A stretch of DNA of 64,000 nucleotides. Origin: an uncultured Alteromonadaceae bacterium (GTDB taxonomy: Bacteria; Pseudomonadota; Gammaproteobacteria; Enterobacterales; Alteromonadaceae). The position numbers and the translations under genes are program-made. The notes under the pieces were generated by a model. It saw nothing but the letters and a program-made list of their open reading frames with translations, was not told where the DNA came from and did not search any database. Positions 35,237-44,324 of the stretch are shown piece by piece (position 1 is the stretch's first letter; every line of letters starts with the position of its first letter). The stretch spans positions 62,001 through 126,000 of the forward strand of contig CANLWS010000001.1 of NCBI GenBank assembly GCA_947494925.1, given 5' to 3'.

Positions 35237-37282
35237 TTGAAAGCACTGTTATTTTTAGCCGCAACATGTGTTGCAGGCTCCGGCGCCTATGCCCAGGAAG
35301 CCACTTCTGAAAATTCATCAGAAATCGAAAAAATCACAATAACTGCCACCAAAACGCCGAGTAAGCTGCAGTTCTTAACCAATAACCTCTCAGTATTGGA
35401 TGAAGAGTCAATAGATGGGGTTGGTCAACAACATATTAACCAGACAATGCAGAAAGTCGCCGGAACATGGATAAGTCGGGGAAATGGGCAGGAACATTTA
35501 ACCGCCATTCGTTCACCTGTGCTTACTGGTGCGGGTGGCTGTGGTGCATTCTTCATTGCCCAGGATGGCATCAGTGCAAGAGCTCAAGGCTTTTGTAACG
35601 TTAATCAATTGTTTGATTTAAATACCGAGCAGGCCGAGCGTATTGAAGTGTTGCGTGGTCCTGGCAGTGTGATGTATGGCTCCAACGCAGTGCACGGAGT
35701 ATTAAATGTATTAACACCCAACCCGTTGGAATCTCGGGCGAACACCATTGATTTGACGATTGGCCCAAACAGCTATGTGCAAAACAAATTTTCACTTTCA
35801 GGTAACGGCAAAAATCACGGACTAATGGCTTATGGGAATCTGACCGAAGATGGTGGCTATAAAGATGACAGTGGTTACTCACAACAGAAATTAAATGTGA
35901 TTCACCAATTTAGCAAAAACGATCTGAGTATTAAGAGTGTGTTGGCAGTGACCAACCTCAATCAGGAAACCTCGGGTTTTATTCAAGGATTTGAAGTCTA
36001 CCGGGATCCTGATCTTAAACGCAGTAATCCTAATCCGGAAGCGTTTCGCGACAGTCAGTCTTTTCGTGTCTATAGCCAAATAGATTATCGCTTGGATGAA
36101 AACAGCCAAATCAGGATCACTCCTTATGCGCGCAGCACAGATATGCAATTTCTGCAGCATTTCCTTCCCTGGCAATCACTGGAAGAAAATGGCCAAAAGT
36201 CTGTTGGTCTGCAAAGTCAGTACACTTTCAATGTTGACGCGTTTACAGTTACCAGCGGCTTCGATATGGATTTTACCGAGGGAACCCTGCGCGAGACTCA
36301 GGCGCAACCCTTCTCACCCACTATCCCCGCTGGCGAACATTATGATTACGAGGTGGACGCCACTGTTATTTCTCCCTACTCCAACCTGATATGGCAAACC
36401 TCTCAAGATCTTATTGTCAGTGCGGGACTGCGTTTCGAACGCACCGAATACGATTACGATAATTTGCTGTCTGACGGCGATGCATGTGCGGTTGGTGTGG
36501 AAAATTGTCGCTTTACACGCCCATCTGATCAGACACAAACATTCAATGAATGGTCATATCAATTTGGTGCCAATTACTCCTTGGCCGAGCAGCATAATGC
36601 CTATGCGCAATTGTCCAAAGGGTATAGAGCACCTCAAGCAACGGAATTGTTTCGATTGCAGGCTGGGCAAAGTGTTGCTGAGCTGGACGCAGAGCAAATA
36701 GACAGCATCGAGGTGGGAATTCGCGGTCAGTGGCACGCTATGTTTTATGACCTGACTGCCTTCGCAATGACCAAAGACAACTTTATTTTTCAGGATACAC
36801 AACGTCAGAATATCAGCAATGGTGAAACCAAACATACGGGTATTGAAGTCGCCTTAAGGTATGATTTTTCTACAGGCTGGTTTGTTGCAGCCAATGCAAC
36901 GCTGGCACGGCATACCTACGAGAACAACCTGACGCTGAGCCGCCAAAGTATTCAAGGTAATGAAATTGATACGGCACCAGAGCATATGGGTAGTGCGCAA
37001 CTAGGCTGGCGGGCTGAGAATGGGACCAGCGTTGAACTTGAGTGGGTTCACCTTGGAAATTACTTTTTGAATCCGGAAAATACAGCTGAATATGCGGGAC
37101 ATGACCTGCTCAACCTGCGCACGCGCATTGAGCTGTCAGAAGACTTCTGGCTGAGCGTACAGCTTGTCAATCTGACTGACGAAGACTATGCGGAACGAGC
37201 TGACTTCGGATTTGGTAACTACCGATACTTTGTGGGTGAGCCTCGTTCTGTGTTTGCTTCAATACGATTACAATTCGACTAG
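35237..37282 (+). CDS. TonB-dependent outer-membrane receptor
   Basis: A 681-residue receptor. Residues 1 to about 20 are a signal peptide (MKALLFLAATCVAGSGAYAQ). The plug domain holds a TonB-box-like stretch (EKITITATKTPS) and ERIEVLRGPGSVMYGSNAVHGVLNVLTP, followed by a 22-strand barrel ending in an aromatic residue two before the end (IRLQFD). It imports a siderophore, vitamin or other ligand; which one cannot be read here. The start is TTG since an in-frame TAG sits two codons upstream. No transport partner is adjacent. Confidence 0.93.
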   Translation: MKALLFLAATCVAGSGAYAQEATSENSSEIEKITITATKTPSKLQFLTNNLSVLDEESIDGVGQQHINQTMQKVAGTWISRGNGQEHLTAIRSPVLTGAGGCGAFFIAQDGISARAQGFCNVNQLFDLNTEQAERIEVLRGPGSVMYGSNAVHGVLNVLTPNPLESRANTIDLTIGPNSYVQNKFSLSGNGKNHGLMAYGNLTEDGGYKDDSGYSQQKLNVIHQFSKNDLSIKSVLAVTNLNQETSGFIQGFEVYRDPDLKRSNPNPEAFRDSQSFRVYSQIDYRLDENSQIRITPYARSTDMQFLQHFLPWQSLEENGQKSVGLQSQYTFNVDAFTVTSGFDMDFTEGTLRETQAQPFSPTIPAGEHYDYEVDATVISPYSNLIWQTSQDLIVSAGLRFERTEYDYDNLLSDGDACAVGVENCRFTRPSDQTQTFNEWSYQFGANYSLAEQHNAYAQLSKGYRAPQATELFRLQAGQSVAELDAEQIDSIEVGIRGQWHAMFYDLTAFAMTKDNFIFQDTQRQNISNGETKHTGIEVALRYDFSTGWFVAANATLARHTYENNLTLSRQSIQGNEIDTAPEHMGSAQLGWRAENGTSVELEWVHLGNYFLNPENTAEYAGHDLLNLRTRIELSEDFWLSVQLVNLTDEDYAERADFGFGNYRYFVGEPRSVFASIRLQFD

Positions 37283-37306
37283 TAATAGAAGTGCAACAAA
37301 AGCTCA

Positions 37307-37340
37307 TGCTCAGAATGAAGGTACCCTACTGAGCACTTTT
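37307..37340 (+). terminator. Probable terminator after the TonB receptor gene
   Basis: TGCTCAG (37307-37313) pairs with CTGAGCA (37329-37335), with an internal GGTACC in the loop, followed by CTTTT. It starts 25 bp after the receptor stop codon. Confidence 0.45.
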
Positions 37341-37349
37341 AGTGCTGTA

Positions 37350-38786
37350 TCAGTCAGCGCAGATAGGGTGGCCTTCGGGACAGAATCCTTCCTTGTAGGC
37401 ATCTGTAACTTGTCGTAGCTGTTGCAGTGAGAGAACGCCTGTACCATGCACGTAGGTAAACTGTTGAACATCGATTCCAAGCTCTTCAATCGCCTGCCGG
37501 AAAGATAAGGTTCTCAGGTCAGCCGAAGGCACCGAATTCAACAGATTCGTGCCAAATTCGTCCATCGTGAACACTAATTTTTCGCTGGGTACATAGAATA
37601 ACAGGAAGTGATCGGAGGTGAGTGTCGATATGTCATACACGTGCACCTTGCTATCGGCGAGCTTTAATATGCCATCAACCAGGACAAAGCGATTGGCGGG
37701 CAATGGAGGCGTGAATTGCTTTTCCAGTGCTGGCAGATGGTCCGCACTAGTAACGAAGTCAGCATTCATCGCAGCGATCGTGTTGATATCCCCAAAGTGT
37801 CCCTGATGCTCAGGTACGACCAAGTATTTGATCGGTTTATCTGTTTGGAGTTTTTGGTTAACAGCCTGCAATCGTTTTTTGAACCCCGCAAGACTGCCTG
37901 CTCCGACAAAATAATCCCCGGCATCAACAAAAATAGACGAACGATTCCCCAATCCGGCAATTTAAACATTTTCACCAAGCTGCTTGACTACCATTTTCGA
38001 TGTATCTTGCATTCCATCCAGAGCTTTGGTCGTTTTTGGTAAATCAAACACGTTGGTTACATCAGGGTTTACTTCGATTGTCCTTGAAAGGGTCACCATT
38101 ACAGCCTGTCCATTTCTAAACTGATTAGTGTCTGACGCGTATGTCACGTTGCCGCTTTTTCGATACTCCGCATAAATATACTGCGTGCCGTTGGGACGTG
38201 TCATTTGCGAGATTAACCCTGTGGCAGTATCTACGTAGAGTGTGACATCAGTTGTGCCGTTAATCTTAAAATTCAGTTTCTCATGCGCACGACCAAGAAA
38301 CCTGACTTCGCCTTGAAAATTTGCAGTATCTTTGGCGTCCAGAAGTGAGCGCACAACTGTCGTATCGAGCAGCCGCATCATGCCTGCACCAACATTATTT
38401 TGATTCAGATCAGGTCTTCTGACGTGAGAGCCGCGCAGGTAATTGATACTCCAGCCCTCATTACCATCGTACATGATCTGGCCCAGCCGTTTGCCTCTTA
38501 GCATAACATTCCAGTTTTTGACTGATTTCCGACCCTGCTCAAAGTCCAATGTCAGAGTTGAATGCAATCGTGACACAGCATCCAACCCCGGGCGTACCCC
38601 GCCGTCTGCAGCTATAGTTTTGTATCGGTCATGGACAATTAAAGATTTCATTGAAGTTAGTGAATCGCCACCATAGGCTGTACCGACCTTGTCGATAATC
38701 GCCCTTTCTCTGTCGCCAGCAAATGCTGTTGCCGTTAGGGAAATGACAAAACAAATAACCGCAATAAGTCGATAGTATGGCTGCAT
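37350..38786 (-). pseudogene. MBL-fold metallo-hydrolase-like exported protein split by an in-frame TAA
   Basis: One reading frame of about 478 codons is interrupted by a single TAA (37964-37962). The 5' part (37962-38786, 274 residues) has a signal peptide (MQPYYRLIAVICFVISLTATAFA) and an outer-membrane-lipoprotein-carrier-like N-terminal region. The 3' part (to 37350) resumes in the same frame as IAGLGNRSSIFVDAGDYFVG, a metallo-beta-lactamase core, and has no ribosome-binding site of its own. The stop falls between GENV and IAG where homologues of this type continue, so it looks like a nonsense mutation. The metal motif is also altered: PEHQGH where HxHxDH is expected. A true split gene or readthrough is less likely. 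Confidence 0.72.
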
Positions 38787-38940
38787 AGTTTACTTCCTTA
38801 TTCTAAGCTTTCACTATTGCACTATTTAGTTAGCTTTCCAAAATAATTGTGTGCACTTCGCAGTTCATTATGAAACTTTTCTTTTCTTTTCTAACACCTT
38901 GATCTAAAAAAGATCTTAAGAAGTTATTAAGGGGTCGGAA

Positions 38941-39399
38941 TCATTGCGCTCGATTGGGGAAAATCATCGCACCACTGACAAAATCGCCACCAAAAGTAGC
39001 GTGCGCTATGACTACCTGGCCAATGGCGGAATCGAACAAAGTGGGAGTCAGGTCAGATAATGGATGGACAAATATTGACCAGACTATTTCGTTAGAAATG
39101 GCATATCTGGCGTCAAGAACACTGTGAAAGTTGGCTTCCATGGCCATAAGCAATAGATCATCGTTCACATCCTTGACATTGGCGATACCTGAAACCAGTC
39201 GCATTCGATCTGCGTTTTCATCATAAATTAGCAGTACCTTGATCCCTTTCACATTAAATTCCACGGCGTTGCCATCCTGCACAACATCCTGTCCTATTTC
39301 CACAATGCGATTAACCATTTCTTCTGCTGTCATGGCATAACTAGTAGTACTCACACATGCCAGTACAATGACAGCAACAATATTTTTTAACCAATTCAT
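38941..39399 (-). CDS. Small secreted protein, YbjN/CesT-chaperone-like fold possible
   Basis: A 152-residue protein with a signal peptide (MNWLKNIVAVIVLACVSTTSYA). The mature part, VKGIKVLLIYDENADRMRLVSGIANV...LLLMAMEANFHSVLDARYAIS, has the alternating strand/helix pattern seen in YbjN and type III chaperone-like folds, but placed in the periplasm. This fold suggestion is inference. It diverges from aguA. Confidence 0.68.
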   Translation of the reverse strand: MNWLKNIVAVIVLACVSTTSYAMTAEEMVNRIVEIGQDVVQDGNAVEFNVKGIKVLLIYDENADRMRLVSGIANVKDVNDDLLLMAMEANFHSVLDARYAISNEIVWSIFVHPLSDLTPTLFDSAIGQVVIAHATFGGDFVSGAMIFPNRAQ

Positions 39400-39468
39400 C
39401 CTTCTTCCTTTTTGATTCTTGAAGATACCATTATAATCTTCTGTACCAATCTACTATTTACACTTTCC

Positions 39469-40527
39469 ATGCCTAACAATCCTAAACTACTACCTGAATG
39501 GACCACCCAGGAAGCGATTCTTCTCGCCTGGCCTGACAGCTCTACCGACTGGGCTCCCTGGTTGACAGAAGTCAGACAGTGTTACCTCAATCTGATGAAG
39601 CACATCACTGAAAATGACACAGGCATTGTGCTTCTGATAAAGGAGACCGAAGTCAGCGGATTTTTATCTCAGGCAGATTTAATGAGCAGGATAGTATTGG
39701 TGGTCGGGGACTACAACGATACCTGGGTAAGAGATTATGCCTTTCTCACCTGTGAAACGGAAAACGGCCTGACCCCGGTGGAGTATCAGTTTAATGGCTG
39801 GGGTAATAAGTTTGACGCCAGCAAGGATAATCAGGTTAACAGGCGTTATCTCGCAGCGCTTTGTCAACGTGACATGATTTCGTACTCTTTAGTATGCGAA
39901 GGCGGGGCACTGGAAATCGATAATAATGGAGAGTTGCTGTCAACTGAATTCTGCCTGAGTAACCCAGAGCGAAATGGTGACCTGTCACTCATAGAATATA
40001 TCAGTGCTTTCAAACAGCAACTGGGTGCAAAAGGGGTGACTATATTCAAACAGGGTCATTTGACCGGCGACGATACGGATGGCCACATCGACACTTTAGT
40101 TCGTTTTACACCTGATCAAGGACTGGTAATTCAGTCTTGCAGTGATATTCAGGATGAACACTACCCTGGGTTACACGCATTGGTTAAAGAGTGTGCCGCC
40201 GCTTTTCCTGAGCACACTTTATTCGAACTGCCCCTTCCCCAAATATTCAATGCCGAAGGGGATAGGTTGCCAGCATCCTATGCTAACTATTTAATCAATA
40301 ATCAACAGATAATTTGCCCTGTTTACGGCTACACTGATGATGAACAGGCTTTGTCAGTATTGCGCAAAGCCTACCCTGAGCATCAAATTGTAGCACTTAA
40401 TAGTCGGTCTTTGATTGAACAGTTTGGTAGTATCCATTGCATTAGTATGCAGGTTCCGGCGGGCACCTTAAAATCCGAAGTCGCCAATTTATTTGCTCAA
40501 GGAGTATCCGTTTATGGGCACAGGTAA
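39469..40527 (+). CDS. aguA: Agmatine deiminase
   Basis: A 352-residue protein of the peptidylarginine-deiminase-type guanidine hydrolase fold. It contains NDTWVRDYAF, FNGWGNKF, CEGGALEIDNNG, the catalytic His region GHIDTLVRF, and the C-terminal nucleophile Cys in FGSIHCISMQVP. It converts agmatine into N-carbamoylputrescine and ammonia. The start is set at the ATG that yields the usual N-terminus (MPNNPKLLPEWTTQEAILLAWP). It overlaps aguB by 14 bp. Confidence 0.95.
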   Translation: MPNNPKLLPEWTTQEAILLAWPDSSTDWAPWLTEVRQCYLNLMKHITENDTGIVLLIKETEVSGFLSQADLMSRIVLVVGDYNDTWVRDYAFLTCETENGLTPVEYQFNGWGNKFDASKDNQVNRRYLAALCQRDMISYSLVCEGGALEIDNNGELLSTEFCLSNPERNGDLSLIEYISAFKQQLGAKGVTIFKQGHLTGDDTDGHIDTLVRFTPDQGLVIQSCSDIQDEHYPGLHALVKECAAAFPEHTLFELPLPQIFNAEGDRLPASYANYLINNQQIICPVYGYTDDEQALSVLRKAYPEHQIVALNSRSLIEQFGSIHCISMQVPAGTLKSEVANLFAQGVSVYGHR

Positions 40528-41407
40528 GCTAAAAGTAGGACTTGTCCAGCAAGCCGTCGCAGATAATGATAAGCAAGCTAACTGGCAAAAAAGTGCCGAC
40601 CAAATAGCTAGTCTTGCGCTGCAAGGTTGTGAATTGGTGTGCCTACAGGAATTGCACAGCACCTTATATTTTTGTCAGCAGGAAAATACAGAGTACTTTA
40701 ATCTGGCAGAGACAATCCCAGGACCTGCGACGGAATTCTTTGCCCAACTGGCTGCAGAGCACAATATCGTTCTCATCACTTCGTTGTTTGAAAAACGCGC
40801 TTCCGGGCTTTACCACAACACCGCTGTCGTCTTTGACAGGAGCCAGGGAATGGTGGGGAAATATCGGAAAATGCATATTCCGGATGATCCGGGATTCTAC
40901 GAAAAATTCTATTTCACTCCCGGTGATCTTGGGTTTGAACCCATTCAAACCAGTGTGGGGAAATTGGGTGTGCTGGTCTGCTGGGACCAGTGGTATCCGG
41001 AGGCTGCCAGATTGATGGCCATGGCGGGTGCAGATATGTTGTTTTACCCCACGGCAATAGGCTGGGACCGACAGGATACGCCTGAGGAACAAAAACGACA
41101 GCATGGCGCCTGGCAAACGATCCAGCGTGCTCATGCTGTGGCAAATTCAGTTCCCGTTATAGTGGCCAACAGAACGGGTTTCGAAGCCTCTCCCATCTCT
41201 GGAGATCCAGGTATCGAATTTTGGGGACAAAGTTTTATTGCTGGCCCACAAGGAGAGATTCTTGCTCAGGCCAGCGCAGATAAAGAAGAATGCCTGGTAG
41301 TGGATCTCGACCTTGACAGAACCGAACAGATCAAGCGCATCTGGCCGTATTTTCGGGACCGCCGAATTGACGCCTATCAGGATTTAACCAGCCGCTGGCG
41401 AGACTAG
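40514..41407 (+). CDS. aguB: N-carbamoylputrescine amidase
   Basis: A 297-residue nitrilase-superfamily amidase with the catalytic triad: Glu in CLQELHSTLYF, Lys in KYRKMHIPDDPGFYEK and Cys in GVLVCWDQWYPEAARL. It hydrolyses N-carbamoylputrescine to putrescine, finishing the pathway begun by aguA. AAGGAG lies nine bases before the ATG at 40514, inside the 3' end of aguA, so translation is coupled. Confidence 0.95.
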   Translation: MGTGKLKVGLVQQAVADNDKQANWQKSADQIASLALQGCELVCLQELHSTLYFCQQENTEYFNLAETIPGPATEFFAQLAAEHNIVLITSLFEKRASGLYHNTAVVFDRSQGMVGKYRKMHIPDDPGFYEKFYFTPGDLGFEPIQTSVGKLGVLVCWDQWYPEAARLMAMAGADMLFYPTAIGWDRQDTPEEQKRQHGAWQTIQRAHAVANSVPVIVANRTGFEASPISGDPGIEFWGQSFIAGPQGEILAQASADKEECLVVDLDLDRTEQIKRIWPYFRDRRIDAYQDLTSRWRD

Positions 41408-41441
41408 ATGATGACAATTGAATTGGTAAACTTTGTGACTC

Positions 41442-42392
41442 ATGCTGATAAACATAAAAGTGTTTAGAGAAGAACAGGTGCTTTTCAACATAAACGCTAA
41501 AATTCTCAAGGCGTTTGGTGTCATTTTGTTATTTTTGTCTTCCAGTTGCGCTTTTGCTGAAGCATCAGCTTCACCACCTGTTGTGAAACATTTAAGCAAT
41601 TTGAGTGCGTTAGATGGGCACAGAAATTACTATATCTCAGCACTGCAACTGGCATTCGAAAAATCCGAAGAAAAATATGGCTCCTTTGTTCTGCAGCCAG
41701 AAAAAATCAACATGCGGCAAGGTCGGCAATTCATCGGACTGGATTCAAACCTCATAGATGTCTTGTGGACAGCCACATCAACGCAACGTGAGAAACAAGC
41801 ACTACCTATCAGAATACCCTTGTTAAAAGGACTCATTGGGCACAGGGTATTAGTTATACGAAAATCCAACGCTTCTCGCTTCGATTCAATTACAAACTTT
41901 ACAGAATTGTCAAAACAACTGGCAGTTCAAGGTCATGATTGGCCGGACCTAACCATACTAGCTCATGCCGGAATGCGCGTCGAAAAAGGTATCAGAGGGA
42001 GTTCACTTTATAAACTGGTCAGCGAAGGGATCGTTGATTATTTCCCCCGCTCGGTTCTGGAAGTATTGGATGAACTGGAGCAGGTCAGGGATTCACAATT
42101 GGTGATCGATCAACGTCACCTTCTTATTTACCCTAGTGCGATGTATTTCTTTGTACGTCGTGAGGATCAGGAACTGGCTGAACGCATTGAGTATGGATTA
42201 CTGCGGGCCATTGAGGATGGTAGTTTTGAGAAAAACTTTCTGACTTATCCGGCTCATGAACGGGTCTTGGAAACCTTTGATTTCGAACGCCGGATCAAAC
42301 ATCACCTGAATAATCCATTACTTCCGTCAGTAACTCCATTGGAAAATCAATCTCTTTGGTTCAGCTCGTTTGAGAATCCATCCACTCCTTAG
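41442..42392 (+). CDS. Periplasmic substrate-binding-protein-like protein (type II fold)
   Basis: A 316-residue exported protein. A signal peptide core (AFGVILLFLSSSCAFA) is followed by a type II periplasmic-binding-protein-like body: NYYISALQLAFEKSEEKYGSF at the start and RREDQELAERIEYGLLRAIEDGSF near the end, a pattern seen in solitary amino-acid-binding-like proteins of Alteromonadales. The start could also be GTG at 41478, which gives a more usual signal-peptide length and has GAGAAG upstream. No permease is adjacent. Ligand unknown. Confidence 0.72.
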   Translation: MLINIKVFREEQVLFNINAKILKAFGVILLFLSSSCAFAEASASPPVVKHLSNLSALDGHRNYYISALQLAFEKSEEKYGSFVLQPEKINMRQGRQFIGLDSNLIDVLWTATSTQREKQALPIRIPLLKGLIGHRVLVIRKSNASRFDSITNFTELSKQLAVQGHDWPDLTILAHAGMRVEKGIRGSSLYKLVSEGIVDYFPRSVLEVLDELEQVRDSQLVIDQRHLLIYPSAMYFFVRREDQELAERIEYGLLRAIEDGSFEKNFLTYPAHERVLETFDFERRIKHHLNNPLLPSVTPLENQSLWFSSFENPSTP

Positions 42393-42997
42393 GCTTTAGC
42401 ACTGGATCGGCTGCTTACTGCTTCGTACCAGCGCTGCAAATTAGTTTGTTCTTCCGTCATTTTTATTTTCACTACCCGGGCAAAGTCTATTGCACACAGA
42501 GCGGTAATATCTGCGATACTGTAGTTTTCCCCAGCGATAAACTCCGATTCAGCCAGTTGCCTGTCAAGCACGCTCAGGTATTTTGAAGCAATGCCGCCTG
42601 CGACTTTGCCATAATCAGCGATTGGCGTCATACGATCTTTAAAGTACCCAGTGGTATGTTGAAAGCACATGCCTACCTGCATAAATAAACTCATCTCCAC
42701 TTGTCGTTGCCACATTTCTATCTGCGCTTTTTCAAGAGGAGTAGAGCCCATAAGTGCAGGTTCAGGATACAGTTCCTCAAAGTAACGACAAATTGCCACA
42801 GACTCAGCAATGCAGGTTCCATCATCCAGTTCGAGTACTGGCACTTTTCCAATCGGGTTTTTTACGCGCATTTCAGGGCTCATATTTTCGCCTTTCTGCA
42901 GATCCAGCTGCACATATTCCATTGGAATACTTTTCTCAGCGAGAAAAATGCGGGTACGTCTTGGTGTGGGCGCTGTGTGCGTGTCGTAAATTTTCAT
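42389..42997 (-). CDS. Glutathione S-transferase family protein
   Basis: A 202-residue GST. The thioredoxin-like half has THTAPTPRRTRIFLAEKSI, NPIGKVPVLELDDGTCIAESVAICRYFEELYP (cis-Pro and the glutathione-binding ES), and the helical half follows with EFIAGENYSIADITALCAIDFA. Cytoplasmic; likely glutathione conjugation or reduction. Its 3' end overlaps the convergent gene at 42392 by 4 bp. Confidence 0.92.
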   Translation of the reverse strand: MKIYDTHTAPTPRRTRIFLAEKSIPMEYVQLDLQKGENMSPEMRVKNPIGKVPVLELDDGTCIAESVAICRYFEELYPEPALMGSTPLEKAQIEMWQRQVEMSLFMQVGMCFQHTTGYFKDRMTPIADYGKVAGGIASKYLSVLDRQLAESEFIAGENYSIADITALCAIDFARVVKIKMTEEQTNLQRWYEAVSSRSSAKA

Positions 42998-43058
42998 CTA
43001 TCCTGCCAGCCTTCGATCGAAAGTAATGAGTAACCTTAACAGTCTATGCTCATTTTAT

Positions 43059-43829
43059 TCAACCGGGCGCAGACAAACAGAGTATAAAATTCACTGGTGT
43101 ACGGGTACTTAATCGCCATTTTCCTGAAACTGGATTCAATGACATTCCAGTCAAGCTAACCGGTGTAAATCCAGCCATAGCCGACCATGCAACTAATTCA
43201 TCGGGTTTAACAAATTTGTGCCAGGAATGGGTACCCGCCGGTAACAAGCGTAAGACATATTCTGCGCCAACTATCGCAATTAACCAGGACAACCAGTTAC
43301 GATTTATGGTCGCCAGCACTAGTAAACCTCCTGGCTTGACGTGTCGGCAGCAGTCACGAATAAGTTGTTGTTGATCCGGAACATGCTCAACTACTTCGGC
43401 ATTTATCACCACGTCAAACTGTTGTTCAGCAGGATCGAGGTCGCTCGCCAGGCAATGCCGATAATCTATCTGAAGGTTTTCACTTACTGCATGGCGTTTG
43501 GCTACCTGAATGCTAACGCCACTGGCATCGATGCCCGTTACTTTTGCTTTCAATGCAGCCAAGGGTTCGCTTATCAATCCACCACCGCAACCAACATCGA
43601 GCACACTGATGCCGGTTTTAGTAAAATCCTCTGACGCAGGAATATTAAAATGTGCTCTTATTGCCGGAACAATAAAATTCATTCTAGCCTGATTAAATGC
43701 CAAAGCTGTCTTGTATTTGCCTTTTGGATCCCACCACTGATCCGCGAGAGAATCAAAACGCACTATTTCCTCTTCAGACAAATTGCCAGACTCATCAATA
43801 GGTAAAGAAAGCTGACTCTTATCCAACAT
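43059..43829 (-). CDS. ubiG: Ubiquinone biosynthesis O-methyltransferase
   Basis: A 256-residue class I SAM-dependent methyltransferase. RFDSLADQWWDPKGKYKTALAFN is the UbiG N-terminal signature, VLDVGCGGGLISEPLA the SAM site, and INAEVVEHVPD, GGLLVLATINRNWLSWL and GAEYVLRLLPAGTHSWHKFVKPDEL complete the family pattern. It performs both O-methylations of ubiquinone synthesis at the membrane surface. It is alone here, with no other ubi gene beside it. Confidence 0.93.
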   Translation of the reverse strand: MLDKSQLSLPIDESGNLSEEEIVRFDSLADQWWDPKGKYKTALAFNQARMNFIVPAIRAHFNIPASEDFTKTGISVLDVGCGGGLISEPLAALKAKVTGIDASGVSIQVAKRHAVSENLQIDYRHCLASDLDPAEQQFDVVINAEVVEHVPDQQQLIRDCCRHVKPGGLLVLATINRNWLSWLIAIVGAEYVLRLLPAGTHSWHKFVKPDELVAWSAMAGFTPVSLTGMSLNPVSGKWRLSTRTPVNFILCLSAPG

Positions 43830-43891
43830 CTTATTCTTCCCAAATGAAAATCAATACGTATGATGAGATAAATCAGACCAATAGGAAACAG

Positions 43892-44254
43892 ATGATGGCA
43901 AACGAATACAATGTGCTTGGTGGGCCACTGCAATTGTGTTGTGGTAATGGCGGTTATACCCGGGAAGGTTTCTGTTATGTTCCCGATGGTGATGTTGGTA
44001 ATCACAGTGTTTGTGCCATAGTGGACGAGGAATTTTTACTGTTCTCGAAAGAGGTAGGAAATGACCTTAGCACAGCCAGACCAGAGTACCAGTTCGCAGG
44101 ATTGCAACCCGGTGATAAATGGTGTCTTTGCGCAGCAAGATGGGAACAGGCAAGACTTGCTGGCTTTGCACCAAAGGTGATATTGGAAGCGACAAATCGC
44201 GCTTGTCTTAGCGTGACTAAACTTGAACACCTCAGGGCATTCGCTATTTCTTGA
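43892..44254 (+). CDS. DUF2237 family protein
   Basis: A 120-residue protein matching DUF2237: NVLGGPLQLCCG, GFCYVPDGDVGNHSVCAIVDEEFLLFSKEVGNDLSTARPEY, GLQPGDKWCLCAARW and LEATN near the end. Several conserved Cys and His residues suggest metal or redox chemistry, but the function is unknown. Starts at 43892 or 43895 are favoured by AGGAA (43883-43887); the ATG at 43844 lacks a site. It diverges from ubiG. Confidence 0.88.
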   Translation: MMANEYNVLGGPLQLCCGNGGYTREGFCYVPDGDVGNHSVCAIVDEEFLLFSKEVGNDLSTARPEYQFAGLQPGDKWCLCAARWEQARLAGFAPKVILEATNRACLSVTKLEHLRAFAIS

Positions 44255-44324
44255 ACACTCTGATTTCTTGCACCTGCCGGATTATCTGACATACTCAATT
44301 GAATTCCTAATACCAAGGTTAGTC

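Noticed and set aside
38901-38915. GATCT-AAAAA-AGATC inverted repeat beside the small secreted protein gene
   Set aside because: Only a 5-bp stem in an AT-rich stretch; too weak to call a terminator or operator.
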